DNA of 59,852 nt from Phycisphaerales bacterium (GTDB lineage: Bacteria > Planctomycetota > Phycisphaerae > Phycisphaerales > SM1A02): NCBI GenBank assembly GCA_029268515.1, contig JAQWNP010000015.1, forward strand, positions 1-59,852. Reading direction: 5' to 3'. A program made the translations under genes and the position numbers. The notes under the pieces were generated by a model. The model worked only from the letters and a program-made list of their open reading frames with translations, made no database searches and was not told where the DNA came from. Of this stretch, positions 8,581 to 17,775 are shown in pieces (the stretch's first letter is position 1; every line of letters begins with the position of its first letter).

Positions 8581-8665
8581 CGCAACACCATTTGCATGAG
8601 TCCACCGCTTAAATGACATCAGCCCATTCGTTTTTATTCAGCAGGCACCATCTATTTTTGACTAT

Positions 8666-8671
8666 TATAAT
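8666..8671 (+). promoter_or_regulatory. -10 element of trhO
   Basis: A perfect TATAAT lies at 8666-8671, giving an expected transcription start near 8678, about 20-30 bases before the coding start. No strong -35 is visible. Confidence 0.45.
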
Positions 8672-8708
8672 GCCTTGAATCAGAACACCATTCCTGTTGG
8701 AGCTCTTC

Positions 8709-9617
8709 TTGCAAGATATTTTTATTGCAAATTTCTATCTGTTCACCAAACTCGATGATCTCGCTTTCATTCAGAATGATGTACAAGCGTGCTGTGAGCA
8801 AAACGATGTTCGTGGGATTGTTCTGTTAGCTCCAGAGGGCATTAACGCCACGATTTCGGGGACGCACCCAGGCGTGATGAATGTGCTCGAACTCTTGAAA
8901 CGTGACCCGCGTTTTTCTGAATTGACCTGGAAGGAATCAACTGCGCAAGAGCAGCCATTTCGTAAGATTCGCGTCAGACTCAAGAAAGAAATTATAACCA
9001 TGGGTGTTCCAGACATTGATCCCACCCGACTCGCAGGAACCTATGTCAAACCAGAAGACTGGAATGAACTGATTAGCGATCCGAATGTCATCGTCATTGA
9101 TACGCGTAATGACTATGAAGTTGAAATTGGCTCATTCAAGAACGCGATCAACCCAGATATTCAATCCTTTGGGGAATTTCCTCAATGGCTAAATGATCAT
9201 ATTGACACATCCAAACAGCCACGGGTTGCAATGTTCTGCACTGGTGGCATTCGCTGTGAAAAGTCGACCGCCCTTCTCAAGCAAGCAGGCGTTCGTGAGG
9301 TCTACCATCTTGAGGGCGGCATACTTAAGTACCTTGAACAGATTCCAGAAGATCAAGGCCTCTGGTCAGGCCAATGCTTTGTCTTTGATCAGCGTGTGTC
9401 GGTGGGACATGGCCTTGAAGCCGGCCAATATGAACTCTGCAAAGCATGCCGTCGCCCCATTAGTGTTTCAGATAAGCAATCTGAGTCATATCGCAAAGGC
9501 ATCAGCTGTCCACACTGTCATGATCAGACCACAGAAGAACAGAAAGATCGATTTGCAGAGCGGCAAAAACAGATTGAGCTCGCAAAGGCACGTGGCGAAG
9601 ATCACTTCTCAGATTGA
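8709..9617 (+). CDS. trhO: tRNA uridine(34) hydroxylase, rhodanese family
   Basis: About 302 residues, matching YceA/TrhO, which makes 5-hydroxyuridine at the wobble position of tRNA. The N-terminal half carries LLAPEGINATISG and PFRKIRVRLKKEI; the rhodanese domain has VIDTRNDYEVEIG and the catalytic Cys loop MFCTGGIRCEKS; a Cys-rich C-terminal segment (CKACRRP...CPHCHD) follows. There is no ATG at the start. TTG 8709 is preceded by GGAG at an ideal distance; TTG 8697 is the alternative. It is monocistronic by position. Confidence 0.9.
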   Translation: MQDIFIANFYLFTKLDDLAFIQNDVQACCEQNDVRGIVLLAPEGINATISGTHPGVMNVLELLKRDPRFSELTWKESTAQEQPFRKIRVRLKKEIITMGVPDIDPTRLAGTYVKPEDWNELISDPNVIVIDTRNDYEVEIGSFKNAINPDIQSFGEFPQWLNDHIDTSKQPRVAMFCTGGIRCEKSTALLKQAGVREVYHLEGGILKYLEQIPEDQGLWSGQCFVFDQRVSVGHGLEAGQYELCKACRRPISVSDKQSESYRKGISCPHCHDQTTEEQKDRFAERQKQIELAKARGEDHFSD

Positions 9618-9660
9618 GTGACTTCTCAACAGCAACTCAAAGACATCCGAACAGCTTTAC

Positions 9661-10809
9661 TTACTTTTCAATGAACCGCTCTGTAATCCAAGCCGCGACC
9701 AGTACTAACACTTCTTCAGAGATTGTCTCATCAATTTGTGCATACTCTGATATTTGACCAGTTTTGCAGTGCTGCAATGGGTGATTCAATTGAGGGAATG
9801 ACTGAATCGTTGTATCACTATTACCTCCCTGGTTCAGCGCTGTCGCAATGCCCTCTAAATTCTCTTCACAGGATACCTGAAGATCAAGCTCACCATTAAT
9901 GGCAAGCACCGGGCAAGTTACTTGACTTAGTGTTGGTTGAGGATCATATCTAAGAAATGTTTTGAACCAGGGCGAGCTTATTTTGCCAATTAACTTTTCG
10001 CGATTGTCACGCTGAAAAGAAGCATCTGTATCTTGATTCAATTCAGGCATCGCCTCAATAATTTCGCGAATTTGATTATTTGCATTCTCTGGCTTCAGTT
10101 CTTCATTCAGTACGATTTCAAAGATTGCTTTCTGACCTACTCTACTTTGAGCTATTTCCTCCTCTGACGCACCACTCGCTCGCAACATCAGCTCATCTTG
10201 TCTTAACAACAACTGTTCACATGGAACACCGGGACCAGCTAATAGAATGATGAATGCAACTCGAGGATCGCGTGCCGCAACTATCGGCGCAATCATTCCA
10301 CCTTCACTATGACCAATAAGCCCAATACTTGCCGGGTCAATTTCACGCTGTGTCCTAAGAAATGAGATACCCGCCTCAACATCCTCTGCAAAGTCAAAAG
10401 AAGTAGCTGTCAATGGGGCGCCTCGACGGGTTGAGCCACCAACACCTCGATCATCCACACGCAGCACGGCAATACCTTGACGCGTCAGATAATCGGCAAT
10501 CACCCAAAAAGGTTTATGCCCAAAGACCTCTTCATCACGATTCTGTGGCCCGGATCCAGTGATCAATAGAACTGCTGGGAATAATCCATCACCGGCTGGA
10601 GTAGTTAACGTTCCAGCAAGAGTCACTCTAGCATTCTCATTGCGATAGCTGACTTCCTTAATTTGATAAGAAAATGGCCCTACAGGGTCTTGGGGCTTTC
10701 TCGTATTTTGATGTACTTGATTTATAGGTTGTTGAGATGGGGCCACCGAACACCCAAGACTGATCCATACGAATACACATAAATAACTACACGCTCTTAC
10801 TATTTTCAT
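9661..10809 (-). CDS. Alpha/beta hydrolase lipoprotein
   Basis: 382 residues with an N-terminal signal and lipobox (SLGC), so probably anchored in the envelope. The hydrolase core shows the oxyanion strand LLITGSGPQNRDE, VLRVDDRGVGGS and the nucleophile elbow GHSEGG; an Asp in INGELDLQV and a late His in LNHPLQH complete a plausible triad. It resembles prolyl-oligopeptidase-type esterases/peptidases of the YqiA/S9-like group. The substrate is unknown. It diverges from the gluzincin-like gene across a 324-bp intergenic region. Confidence 0.8.
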   Translation of the reverse strand: MKIVRACSYLCVFVWISLGCSVAPSQQPINQVHQNTRKPQDPVGPFSYQIKEVSYRNENARVTLAGTLTTPAGDGLFPAVLLITGSGPQNRDEEVFGHKPFWVIADYLTRQGIAVLRVDDRGVGGSTRRGAPLTATSFDFAEDVEAGISFLRTQREIDPASIGLIGHSEGGMIAPIVAARDPRVAFIILLAGPGVPCEQLLLRQDELMLRASGASEEEIAQSRVGQKAIFEIVLNEELKPENANNQIREIIEAMPELNQDTDASFQRDNREKLIGKISSPWFKTFLRYDPQPTLSQVTCPVLAINGELDLQVSCEENLEGIATALNQGGNSDTTIQSFPQLNHPLQHCKTGQISEYAQIDETISEEVLVLVAAWITERFIEK

Positions 10810-11133
10810 GAAGATGCTTCTCTGTGTTTTGCTGACATTGGCACATGCAATTATTTTTTTCGGATTAACTACTTTGAACCTGTAGGTTCGTGAAGACGCA
10901 CTAGCATATCATTTCCTTTTAATTTAGATAAGAATGCTTGTTGGCACAGGCTGCTTTATTGATTTAAGACAATATCAAGAAGCTGCAAAAGTCTAGTTGC
11001 GAAACCTTGATTTTTTCCCTGCAAATGGCCGAGCGTAGATGTGATGCCCCCAGCATCGTGTTATTGTGGGACAGCTGTCTCGCATTGAGATGAACAATGT
11101 TGGGTCTTGACTAATCTCAAAGGATCACCATAA
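10810..11133. other. Divergent promoter region, 324 bp
   Basis: This region separates divergently transcribed lipoprotein genes. The only symmetrical element I see is GAACCTGTAGGTTC (10876-10889), with 5-bp arms, which could be an operator. No small gene or RNA is evident. Confidence 0.35.
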
Positions 11134-12171
11134 GTGCTTCTTACTTTTTTTTCTCATCAGATGATGCGGTCTTTCTCTTGTTTGCTTATGACAGCTTGCT
11201 TAGGCAGCTGCCGCTCAACAACACCTCAGACAGATGTTTCAAGTGATGGTGCTGCAACTTCCCCATGGGCAGATGTCGAACCACTCGTTTCCACATCATC
11301 TGGTCCGACCTATCACGTTATTGATGGATACGATCCGATCTGGCTCACCTACATTCAGGAAGGGGTCGAACGCGCTCGCACTTATTGGGGCAGCTATGGA
11401 CCAGCACACGTTTGGGTCGTCGGCCAAGAAGATGGTAGTCCAATCAGCGAAGATGCCAAACAACAATTCATTGACGAATACTGTACTTGGCGTACTGCAT
11501 CATCTGAGCGAACAGTGAGCGAATGCCTACCTTATGCCCGCGAACGTTTCATCGAAGTGATGGAACAAGGCGAACCAGAAGCCTACCTCTCTGATGTTCG
11601 TGATACACAGCAACGCATGGCTGAGCTGATATTTATAAACGTTCATGAATGGTTTTATGAGGAAGACGCCATCCCTGATCCAGTTTTACGGGGCATCCAC
11701 GAGTACACACACGTCTTCCAACAGTCTGTTGGGCACATGCCAACATGGATGGTTGAAGGCGGCGCGGTCTTCACAGAAGCATGGCTGCCAAAGATCGATG
11801 GGCGACGTGATCCGAAGCGTGTCATGGGCTGGATCATGGAACGTGCCCAACGCATGCGGCACGCTGGTTTCACAATCGCGGACATGGAAGAAATTGAAAC
11901 TGCACCAGAAGAGGTTTCTCAGTACTACATGGAACTTGCCTATGACTCTGGTGGCTGGGCGACTGTTTTTATGATCCATCAGTCTCCAACCCAGAGCGCC
12001 TCTTCTCTTAAGAACGAGTTTTATCCACTGGTCAAAGAGCTTGGCTGGGAAGCGGCGCTTGCTCAGTATGTAGGAATGAAAAGCAAAGATGAGTTTTATG
12101 AGGCTTTTGAAGTCTTCATGGAATTACCTATCCAAAAACAACTTCTGACCTTAGACGCGATCAAGCCATAA
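11134..12171 (+). CDS. Gluzincin-like metallopeptidase lipoprotein
   Basis: 345 residues. GTG 11134 has AAAGGA nine bases upstream; ATG 11161 is an alternative that would begin just before the signal peptide. The lipobox is CLGSC. The mature domain contains HEYTH, matching HExxH, followed by WMVEGGAVFTEAW, the downstream zinc-ligand Glu helix of M1/M61-like gluzincins. A catalytic zinc site is therefore likely, although I cannot name the family. The protein is probably periplasmic or surface-anchored. Confidence 0.7.
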   Translation: MLLTFFSHQMMRSFSCLLMTACLGSCRSTTPQTDVSSDGAATSPWADVEPLVSTSSGPTYHVIDGYDPIWLTYIQEGVERARTYWGSYGPAHVWVVGQEDGSPISEDAKQQFIDEYCTWRTASSERTVSECLPYARERFIEVMEQGEPEAYLSDVRDTQQRMAELIFINVHEWFYEEDAIPDPVLRGIHEYTHVFQQSVGHMPTWMVEGGAVFTEAWLPKIDGRRDPKRVMGWIMERAQRMRHAGFTIADMEEIETAPEEVSQYYMELAYDSGGWATVFMIHQSPTQSASSLKNEFYPLVKELGWEAALAQYVGMKSKDEFYEAFEVFMELPIQKQLLTLDAIKP

Positions 12172-12206
12172 CAAGGCACTGACCAAAACGCATTTTCTTA
12201 TGGCTT
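12163..12206. terminator. Bidirectional terminator overlapping two stop codons
   Basis: AAGCCATAA (12163-12171) and TTATGGCTT (12198-12206) form a perfect 9-bp stem around a 26-base loop and are followed by TTTC on the plus strand. The arms contain the stop codons of both convergent genes. Confidence 0.5.
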
Positions 12207-13886
12207 TTTCTCTAGCGACTTGATCCCCTGCCAAGTCACAATCGGTACATACCCCACCGATAGCCCTTCTGGAGGCAAGACAAAGAGATGAGGATCAAAG
12301 CTGACCAATTCACCAGCACTGGGACCAGGAAGATAAGTACCATCAATCGCCCAAGAGGTATGCATTTTCACAATGATGCTTTGTAACGCGTCGCGCTCTT
12401 CCTGTGACCAATCGAATTGTTGAAACACTGGCTGGTCAATGAAGCGGTACCAGTAGTATCGCACGGTCGAACCATCCGCCAAGATTGTCTCAAAGGGTCC
12501 AGCCTTCGGGCCTGGCGATGCCCATGATCCTTGAAGTGGCTCTGCGGAATAAGGTGGAGGATTCACTTGGGGATTAGGAAATATTTGGCCAATTAGTTCC
12601 GTCTCTTTTGGAACTTCCGCTGCTGTAACCGCCTGCCGAATCTCTCCCCGCTCTTGGAAGTATGTTGGAAACTTGGCGACGCCCTTTTTAATGACTGCAT
12701 CCGGACTCCATTGAAGACCAAAGACATTTCCAGCAAATACCGTAGGCGTAGCAAGTTTGTTAATGCCTTCAATCTTCTTTTTATTCTGACGGTACGTCAC
12801 TGATCCCGTACCAATATCAGGCAGCGCAGCACCCGCTCTATTGAAAACCCCCGACGGCGCAGGCCCGCCGAGCCGCCATTGAAGAACATCGTTATAGAGT
12901 GCAACTTTTGAGTACATCGTGACATCTCGAACCAGTACCGTTTGCCGCTCTTGATTGACTGGAAACTGGAGCTGTGGAATCTTTGAATAAACCACACCTT
13001 TATCATCGGTAGCCAGAAATTCTGGAACAGTATTAATTTCCATCGAACCAGCCATCCCGCCTGCTGCTGGACGACTGTCAAGACAGCGCCCGTGATCAAA
13101 TGCATAGTCACGTGAAATGCGGCTCCAGCACTCAGGCAGGTAATAAGCCAGCGGTCCCTTAAAGTTCGCCGCATCAAGAAAGAGTGTCCAACTCTGAGGA
13201 CCGGTTGGCTGCGGGTCTTCGCGCGGCTCGGTTAATGGAAGTGCCATATAGGCATAGCCAAGCTGCTGTCCCATGGGCGTACCTTCGAAGGTAAGTCCAT
13301 CTGGTGGAATCAGAAGACGATTACTGAGTTGCGCGATACCGAGCATATCATCAGCAAGGGGCCGACTACTGTGAAAGAATGGCCAACCTGGCGAGGCAAC
13401 TTCGGTGTTATAGCAATTCGGCGTTGCATTCATCGAGAACTTGGGAGGCCCGTAGTGGAAACGATTACCCGCCCAATAGCCAAGGCCTCCTTCCATGGTC
13501 TGAAACACGCTTCCATACGTGGGGCCACGTTCGGGCCAATTATCACGAGCGATTGTTCCAACCGGACACAGTGGCTCGGTTGTATTGTCAGAATTTTCTG
13601 GCGTGAGCCATGTTGAAGGCAATCCAATCTGGAATCCACCAATAGGCTGCTCAATAAGAGACCACACTGAGGCATAAAAACCTGCACCGTAGCGATAGCT
13701 GCTTGGTGTCGCACCAGCATGCGACCCTATGTAGCCATGGAGACCGCGATACTGAAGCTTTATCTCACGCTCAGCAACCTGCGCAGCTGCGATGCCATTA
13801 ACACAGATGCTAAACCAACATACGACATAACCGCCGTATCGTGACATGACTTTGTGATGAGATAAGATTAGCGATTTCACACTCAT
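12198..13886 (-). CDS. Unrecognised exported protein, about 562 residues
   Basis: A hydrophobic N-terminal segment (YVVCWFSICVNGIAAAQ) looks like a signal peptide. The start is uncertain: 13886, 13847 or a TTG at 13925 are all possible, none with a strong Shine-Dalgarno sequence. The mature protein is rich in Gly, Pro and aromatic residues, with repeated Trp/Tyr-containing segments and few charged helices, suggesting a beta-rich extracellular fold. I do not recognise a domain or catalytic motif. It follows the bicupin gene by about 50 bases on the same strand, and an HSL-type hydrolase lies before that, so the three are probably one transcript. Confidence 0.7.
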   Translation of the reverse strand: MSVKSLILSHHKVMSRYGGYVVCWFSICVNGIAAAQVAEREIKLQYRGLHGYIGSHAGATPSSYRYGAGFYASVWSLIEQPIGGFQIGLPSTWLTPENSDNTTEPLCPVGTIARDNWPERGPTYGSVFQTMEGGLGYWAGNRFHYGPPKFSMNATPNCYNTEVASPGWPFFHSSRPLADDMLGIAQLSNRLLIPPDGLTFEGTPMGQQLGYAYMALPLTEPREDPQPTGPQSWTLFLDAANFKGPLAYYLPECWSRISRDYAFDHGRCLDSRPAAGGMAGSMEINTVPEFLATDDKGVVYSKIPQLQFPVNQERQTVLVRDVTMYSKVALYNDVLQWRLGGPAPSGVFNRAGAALPDIGTGSVTYRQNKKKIEGINKLATPTVFAGNVFGLQWSPDAVIKKGVAKFPTYFQERGEIRQAVTAAEVPKETELIGQIFPNPQVNPPPYSAEPLQGSWASPGPKAGPFETILADGSTVRYYWYRFIDQPVFQQFDWSQEERDALQSIIVKMHTSWAIDGTYLPGPSAGELVSFDPHLFVLPPEGLSVGYVPIVTWQGIKSLEKKP

Positions 13887-13937
13887 ATGATTCGCACGCC
13901 GCACTTCATCATCAACAAGAGTCAAGCACGTTCTCTT

Positions 13938-14948
13938 TTAGCTGGGAATAATAACCAGAGGACCACCTGGCTTATTGAGTTCCTTTAGTTGATCAGCCTT
14001 GAGCCCAAACGTAGAGGCAAGTACTTCATCTGAAAATGAACCCATTGCTTCCCCAAGACCTACATATGAGGACTCAGCGTTATTAAAGAACGCGATCCCC
14101 TCTACCTGACCATCACCGATATTATCAATACTGTGAAAATGACCGGCTGGCGCAAAGAAACCTTCCCCTGCACCAACATCATGCGTCTCTATATTCTTAT
14201 CAGGAGAGAGGACCATTCCTCGAATGCGCCCCTTGGTAATATAGACAATCTCACTCGAGTTCGGATGCCAATGAGGCTCGACCGCACCGCCAGGCTCCAG
14301 TCCAAAACCAAGAATACCAACTCCATTGAGTTCTGTGAGATTCACCTTAAGGCCAACTTGAAGGTAGCCACCGGTTGCAGAGATAACCTTGGCACTTCGT
14401 TCGATATCGAATTTATATCGATTCACACTGGAGTGCGCCCCCGGGCTCTTCTTACCAAGTGTCCCAATAAACGCATGGCTAGCGTTTTTCTTGAGGCAAC
14501 TGGCATATTCAGCAGTTGTTGAAAAATTCGATTGAATCACACCATCAGCCGTTGCATCTACTGCCAGCGACAAGAGCATATTTTCTGGATCATGATTATT
14601 CAGAGCAAACTTGACGATACCTTCACTCTCTGATGCATTCTCAATGTGATGAATCTGACATTGGGGAATGTAGAATATTTCACCAGCTTTGACTAAAAAC
14701 TGCTCACTGCCACCTGGGCCATGCATAGAAACCAATATTTTTCCATGCGTGCAATAACCAATCTTCTCTGCATTTGAATGCCAAAGCGGATTGAGTACAC
14801 CTTTGTTTTTGAGCTTTACTTCTAAAAATGACATTCCATTTAGCCCTGACAGCTCATGGGATGTCAGCATATGTATTGAACCGCCCTCACTATTCTCCAA
14901 CTCTTTAATGAGCCCTGAAGTAAAGAAATACTTACTTTGGTTTTGCAT
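13938..14948 (-). CDS. Bicupin, oxalate-decarboxylase/germin-like
   Basis: 336 residues with two cupin domains. The second has the metal motif PHWHPNSSEIVYITKG and a later GEGFFAPAGHFHSIDN, giving the usual three His and one Glu. The first has PLWHSNAEKIGYCTHG and GEIFYIPQCQIHHIEN; here the first His of HxH is replaced, so this site may be degenerate. No signal peptide is visible, so a cytoplasmic location is likely. The reaction is unknown; related proteins are oxalate decarboxylases and auxin-binding-like cupins. Confidence 0.82.
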   Translation of the reverse strand: MQNQSKYFFTSGLIKELENSEGGSIHMLTSHELSGLNGMSFLEVKLKNKGVLNPLWHSNAEKIGYCTHGKILVSMHGPGGSEQFLVKAGEIFYIPQCQIHHIENASESEGIVKFALNNHDPENMLLSLAVDATADGVIQSNFSTTAEYASCLKKNASHAFIGTLGKKSPGAHSSVNRYKFDIERSAKVISATGGYLQVGLKVNLTELNGVGILGFGLEPGGAVEPHWHPNSSEIVYITKGRIRGMVLSPDKNIETHDVGAGEGFFAPAGHFHSIDNIGDGQVEGIAFFNNAESSYVGLGEAMGSFSDEVLASTFGLKADQLKELNKPGGPLVIIPS

Positions 14949-15007
14949 TTTTTCTCGCCAGATTGCCTCTCAACCCAAATATAAACGCTGTTTTTTTAGC
15001 TCTTGAA

Positions 15008-16123
15008 TCAGTCTACGGATCGCAAGAAGTTACATGCTTCCGCAAGAGCTGCCTTCGCCGCAGGCGTGTCCTTCAGAGCATTAAGCATCATAAAATCGTG
15101 CGTGATGCCAAAGTATCTTGTCGCAGTCACTTCGACACCTGCAGAAATTAGATTCTTCGCATACGTTTCTCCAGAGGCATGAAGTGGACCACAATCATCA
15201 GTAATCACCATCGTGCGAGGCTGGCCAACAAGTTGATCCACAGTTGCATAGACAGGTGAAATGTACGGTGTCTTTAGATCATCTTTGCTTGTGAAATATG
15301 CGGACCAAGCCCACTTCAAGTTTGCTTTGCTCAACCAAGGGCCATCTTCCAATTTACCATAGTCAACCGCATCAGCGTCTAGATTGACGGCGGGATAGAA
15401 CAGAAGCTGCGCCTTGATTGCAGGACCATTGTGCTCTTTGGCCCTCAGTGAGCATGTTGCTGCCATTGCTCCACCGACACTATCACCTGCAATACTGACA
15501 TTGTTTGCCTCTATGCCGAACTCAGCTGGATGAGCATCAACATATTCGAGAACTGCATAGCATTGATGGTGGGCAGTGGGATACTTACCTTCGGGAGCAT
15601 TGGTGTATTCAACAAAGACAATCACCATGCCAGAACATGCTGCCAAATCACACATCAGTCGGGCATGCGTGATGGCGCTACCCATGACGAACCCACCACC
15701 ATGCATATAGACCAGACCTGGAGCCGGCTTCCTAAGGCCCTTCTTGGAATAGATCTTGACACCCGTTTCCCCAGTCGGGCCGACCTTCAGCACCATGTCC
15801 TTAACCTCAATGTCATCAGGAATCTGATATCCCGATTGCAACTTATTGAGGTTCTCCCAAGCTTGGTGAGGAGCCAGTGTTTGGAGCGGTGGGCCCTGTT
15901 CGGCTTTTGAGATAAAGGCGGCCACAATGGGATCCATAATGATGCCCCGCTCTTGATACTGAAGCTCAATAACATCTTCTTTCGCCCCGTCCTGTGTACT
16001 GGTGCGTTGAATACTATGCGTTTGTTCACTATCAACGAATTGCTCTGGCTCTGATACCCATGCGCCAAATGTGATCGCCATCGCAAAGAAAACGGTTACT
16101 GTCAGAATTTTTTTATAACTCAT
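15008..16123 (-). CDS. Exported HSL-family alpha/beta hydrolase
   Basis: 371 residues with an N-terminal signal or anchor (ILTVTVFFAMAITFGAWV). The hormone-sensitive-lipase signature is clear: oxyanion hole YMHGGGFVMGS, nucleophile elbow GDSVGG, and Asp in the VITDDCGPLH region with His in GITHDFMM. Such enzymes hydrolyse short acyl esters or lactones. It is first in a same-strand run with the bicupin and the unknown exported protein (59-base gap), suggesting a small pathway acting on an ester or carboxylate substrate; that role is inferred. Confidence 0.88.
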   Translation of the reverse strand: MSYKKILTVTVFFAMAITFGAWVSEPEQFVDSEQTHSIQRTSTQDGAKEDVIELQYQERGIIMDPIVAAFISKAEQGPPLQTLAPHQAWENLNKLQSGYQIPDDIEVKDMVLKVGPTGETGVKIYSKKGLRKPAPGLVYMHGGGFVMGSAITHARLMCDLAACSGMVIVFVEYTNAPEGKYPTAHHQCYAVLEYVDAHPAEFGIEANNVSIAGDSVGGAMAATCSLRAKEHNGPAIKAQLLFYPAVNLDADAVDYGKLEDGPWLSKANLKWAWSAYFTSKDDLKTPYISPVYATVDQLVGQPRTMVITDDCGPLHASGETYAKNLISAGVEVTATRYFGITHDFMMLNALKDTPAAKAALAEACNFLRSVD

Positions 16124-16399
16124 TCAAATACTCCCACTTCATACTTGTTATTTGAGAATGCAATTTTGCTCAACAATATATCGATTGCAAGAACCTCTTC
16201 TCGCCTTGTCAATCCCCCGCTTACTGTCGCAGATGTACTATGGTGCCATGAAGGCTACAGTCTTGTCAATGCCTTGTAATATATGCGATCCAGTTACCTG
16301 AAATATTTTTAGTTTTTTAAGATGATCTGCAAATTTGATGCGTTTTTGGGGATCAGTGTCTTATCTGATCAGGCCACAGCGTTGCAATGAGTGATCAAA

Positions 16400-16546
16400 C
16401 TAATCCCATCGCTGCTCAAGACTACCAGTCAAACCAATCGACATATTGACACCACCATGCTCACCAAACTCGTGGCGTAAATCCGCTAAACGCTCAACGG
16501 GATCGCTCGGCTGATTGCCTTTGGGTGCAGGCGTCTGATCATTCAT
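16400..16546 (-). pseudogene. Remnant of a Cys/Met-metabolism PLP enzyme N terminus
   Basis: A 48-codon frame on the minus strand reads DPVERLADLRHEFGEHGGVN..., which I recognise as the N-terminal signature of trans-sulfuration-type PLP enzymes (usually followed by MSIxxSTTFTVM). The similarity stops after residue 37 (about 16436), the tail becomes unrelated and a TAG follows. The rest of the roughly 400-residue enzyme is absent, so this is most likely the stump of a deleted gene. A real 48-residue protein cannot be excluded. Confidence 0.45.
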
Positions 16547-16670
16547 CTGATGTAGATCTTATTGCTATACAAAATAACGAACACAAGGCTCTACCGGCCT
16601 ATCACCACCTCAATGAGTAGCATGACACTAAGTGAGCCTCGCCTTAGCAAGCGTATCGTACAAAAGAGAA

Positions 16671-16704
16671 CAGAGGCCCCCATCGCTTTTGATGAGGGCC
16701 TCTG
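16671..16704 (-). terminator. Strong terminator hairpin after the repeat-rich gene
   Basis: CAGAGGCCC and GGGCCTCTG form a 9-bp stem, extended after one mismatch by CATC/GATG around a GCTTTT loop. On the minus strand it is followed by TTCTCTTTT. It lies 27 bases past the stop of the gene at 16732-17775. Confidence 0.7.
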
Positions 16705-16731
16705 GATTTGATTCTTATAAAACGGTACTGA

Positions 16732-17775
16732 TCAGCTGCCGCAGTCGGACTCTTTCCACTTCTTGCCGGCCTCTTCACGCGTGATCTCGCCGTTTCGCAC
16801 TGCTTCTCCAAGTGCTCGGCGCATTTCCATGCATTCATCTGAGGTCTTGTCTTGGTCGTCCCTTGAACCAGCTTGCTTCATGCGCTCTACCATCTGATTG
16901 AGTCGCGCATCGGCTTGCGCCTGCGTGATTTTTCCATCTTTGACCATCTGATCCATGTCCGCTTTTGCTTTGGCGTATCGTTCACGCATGGCACCACGAG
17001 CATCGCCAGTCTTTGACTTCATGCCCTCTACCATCCGATTGAGTCGCGCATCGGCTTGCGCCTGCGTGATTTTGCCATCCTTGACCATCTGATCCAGATC
17101 AGCTTTGGCTTTGGCGTATTGTTCACGCATCTCACCACGAGCATCGCCAGTCTTTGGCTTCATCATCTCTTTCATGACTGCAAGTCGATCGTCCATTTGC
17201 TGCTGTGTGAGCTTGCCACTGGCAACCATCTTCTGCATTGCATCTTGAGACTTACCAAATGACTCTCTGGTGAGACCCTCGTTCTTAAATGCTGAAAGCG
17301 TCTCGTAGGTACCAAGGGCTTCATCGGCTTGCGCCTGGGTCATGGCACCCTTCTGAATTGCTTTCTTCATGCTTTCAGTCATATCTTCAAGCATTTGTTC
17401 CTTGAGATCTTCCATATACTCACCGAGTAAAGGACGAATGTCTTCGCGGCTGATCTCGCCTGCTTGATGATCACTAATAAGCTGTTCTCTTAGTTTGACA
17501 AAAGAATTTTCGTCTTTGAGTCGGTCCTGAGAACCAAGAAGATATTGACCTAACTGTGTTGAGGTGATCTTCCCAGACTCAAATCCACCCATGAGTCGCG
17601 CCACCATGTCACTAACCGTAAAGGTCCGTGGAGCTTCTTGGGCGGCTCGCTGAGGCGCACGTTCACCACGTGACTGAGCCACAGCTGTCGTTGCCACAAA
17701 TCCACTGGCCAAAATCGTCGCAACTGCAACAAAGTTTTTGACCGTTGAAAATGGCCGTTCAATATGTTCAGACAT
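16732..17775 (-). CDS. Exported protein with SHOCT-like helical repeats
   Basis: 347 residues. An N-terminal signal sequence (FVAVATILASGFVATTAVAQ) is followed by a mostly helical, charged protein. It contains at least five copies of a short motif of the form V..GKITQAQADARL..M, for example MVASGKLTQQQMDDRL and AVRNGEITREEAGKK. The motif resembles the helix-turn-helix SHOCT pattern (L..G.ITxEEF...K). Two copies form an almost exact 141-bp duplication near 16876-17160. The same motif recurs in the tail of the M56 protein at 38700-41039. Function is unknown; a scaffold or sensor role outside the membrane is possible. Confidence 0.75.
   Translation of the reverse strand: MSEHIERPFSTVKNFVAVATILASGFVATTAVAQSRGERAPQRAAQEAPRTFTVSDMVARLMGGFESGKITSTQLGQYLLGSQDRLKDENSFVKLREQLISDHQAGEISREDIRPLLGEYMEDLKEQMLEDMTESMKKAIQKGAMTQAQADEALGTYETLSAFKNEGLTRESFGKSQDAMQKMVASGKLTQQQMDDRLAVMKEMMKPKTGDARGEMREQYAKAKADLDQMVKDGKITQAQADARLNRMVEGMKSKTGDARGAMRERYAKAKADMDQMVKDGKITQAQADARLNQMVERMKQAGSRDDQDKTSDECMEMRRALGEAVRNGEITREEAGKKWKESDCGS
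16876..17160 (-). repeat. 141-bp in-frame tandem duplication
   Basis: Two near-identical units of 47 codons (key residues MVKDGKITQAQADARLN and TGDARG) lie head to tail; for example TGACCATCTGATCCA recurs at 16941 and 17082. The high DNA identity implies recent duplication. Limits are approximate. Confidence 0.7.

Larger units (their letters stand above)
16124..16731. other. 608-bp gene-poor region
   Basis: Apart from the truncated PLP-enzyme remnant (16400-16546) and the terminator at 16671-16704, I see no coding frame, RNA gene or repeat here. Confidence 0.5.

Noticed and set aside
10876-10889. TTC-containing hairpin that resembled a tRNA T arm
   Set aside because: No acceptor, D or anticodon arms surround it. 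I found no tRNA or rRNA anywhere in the window.
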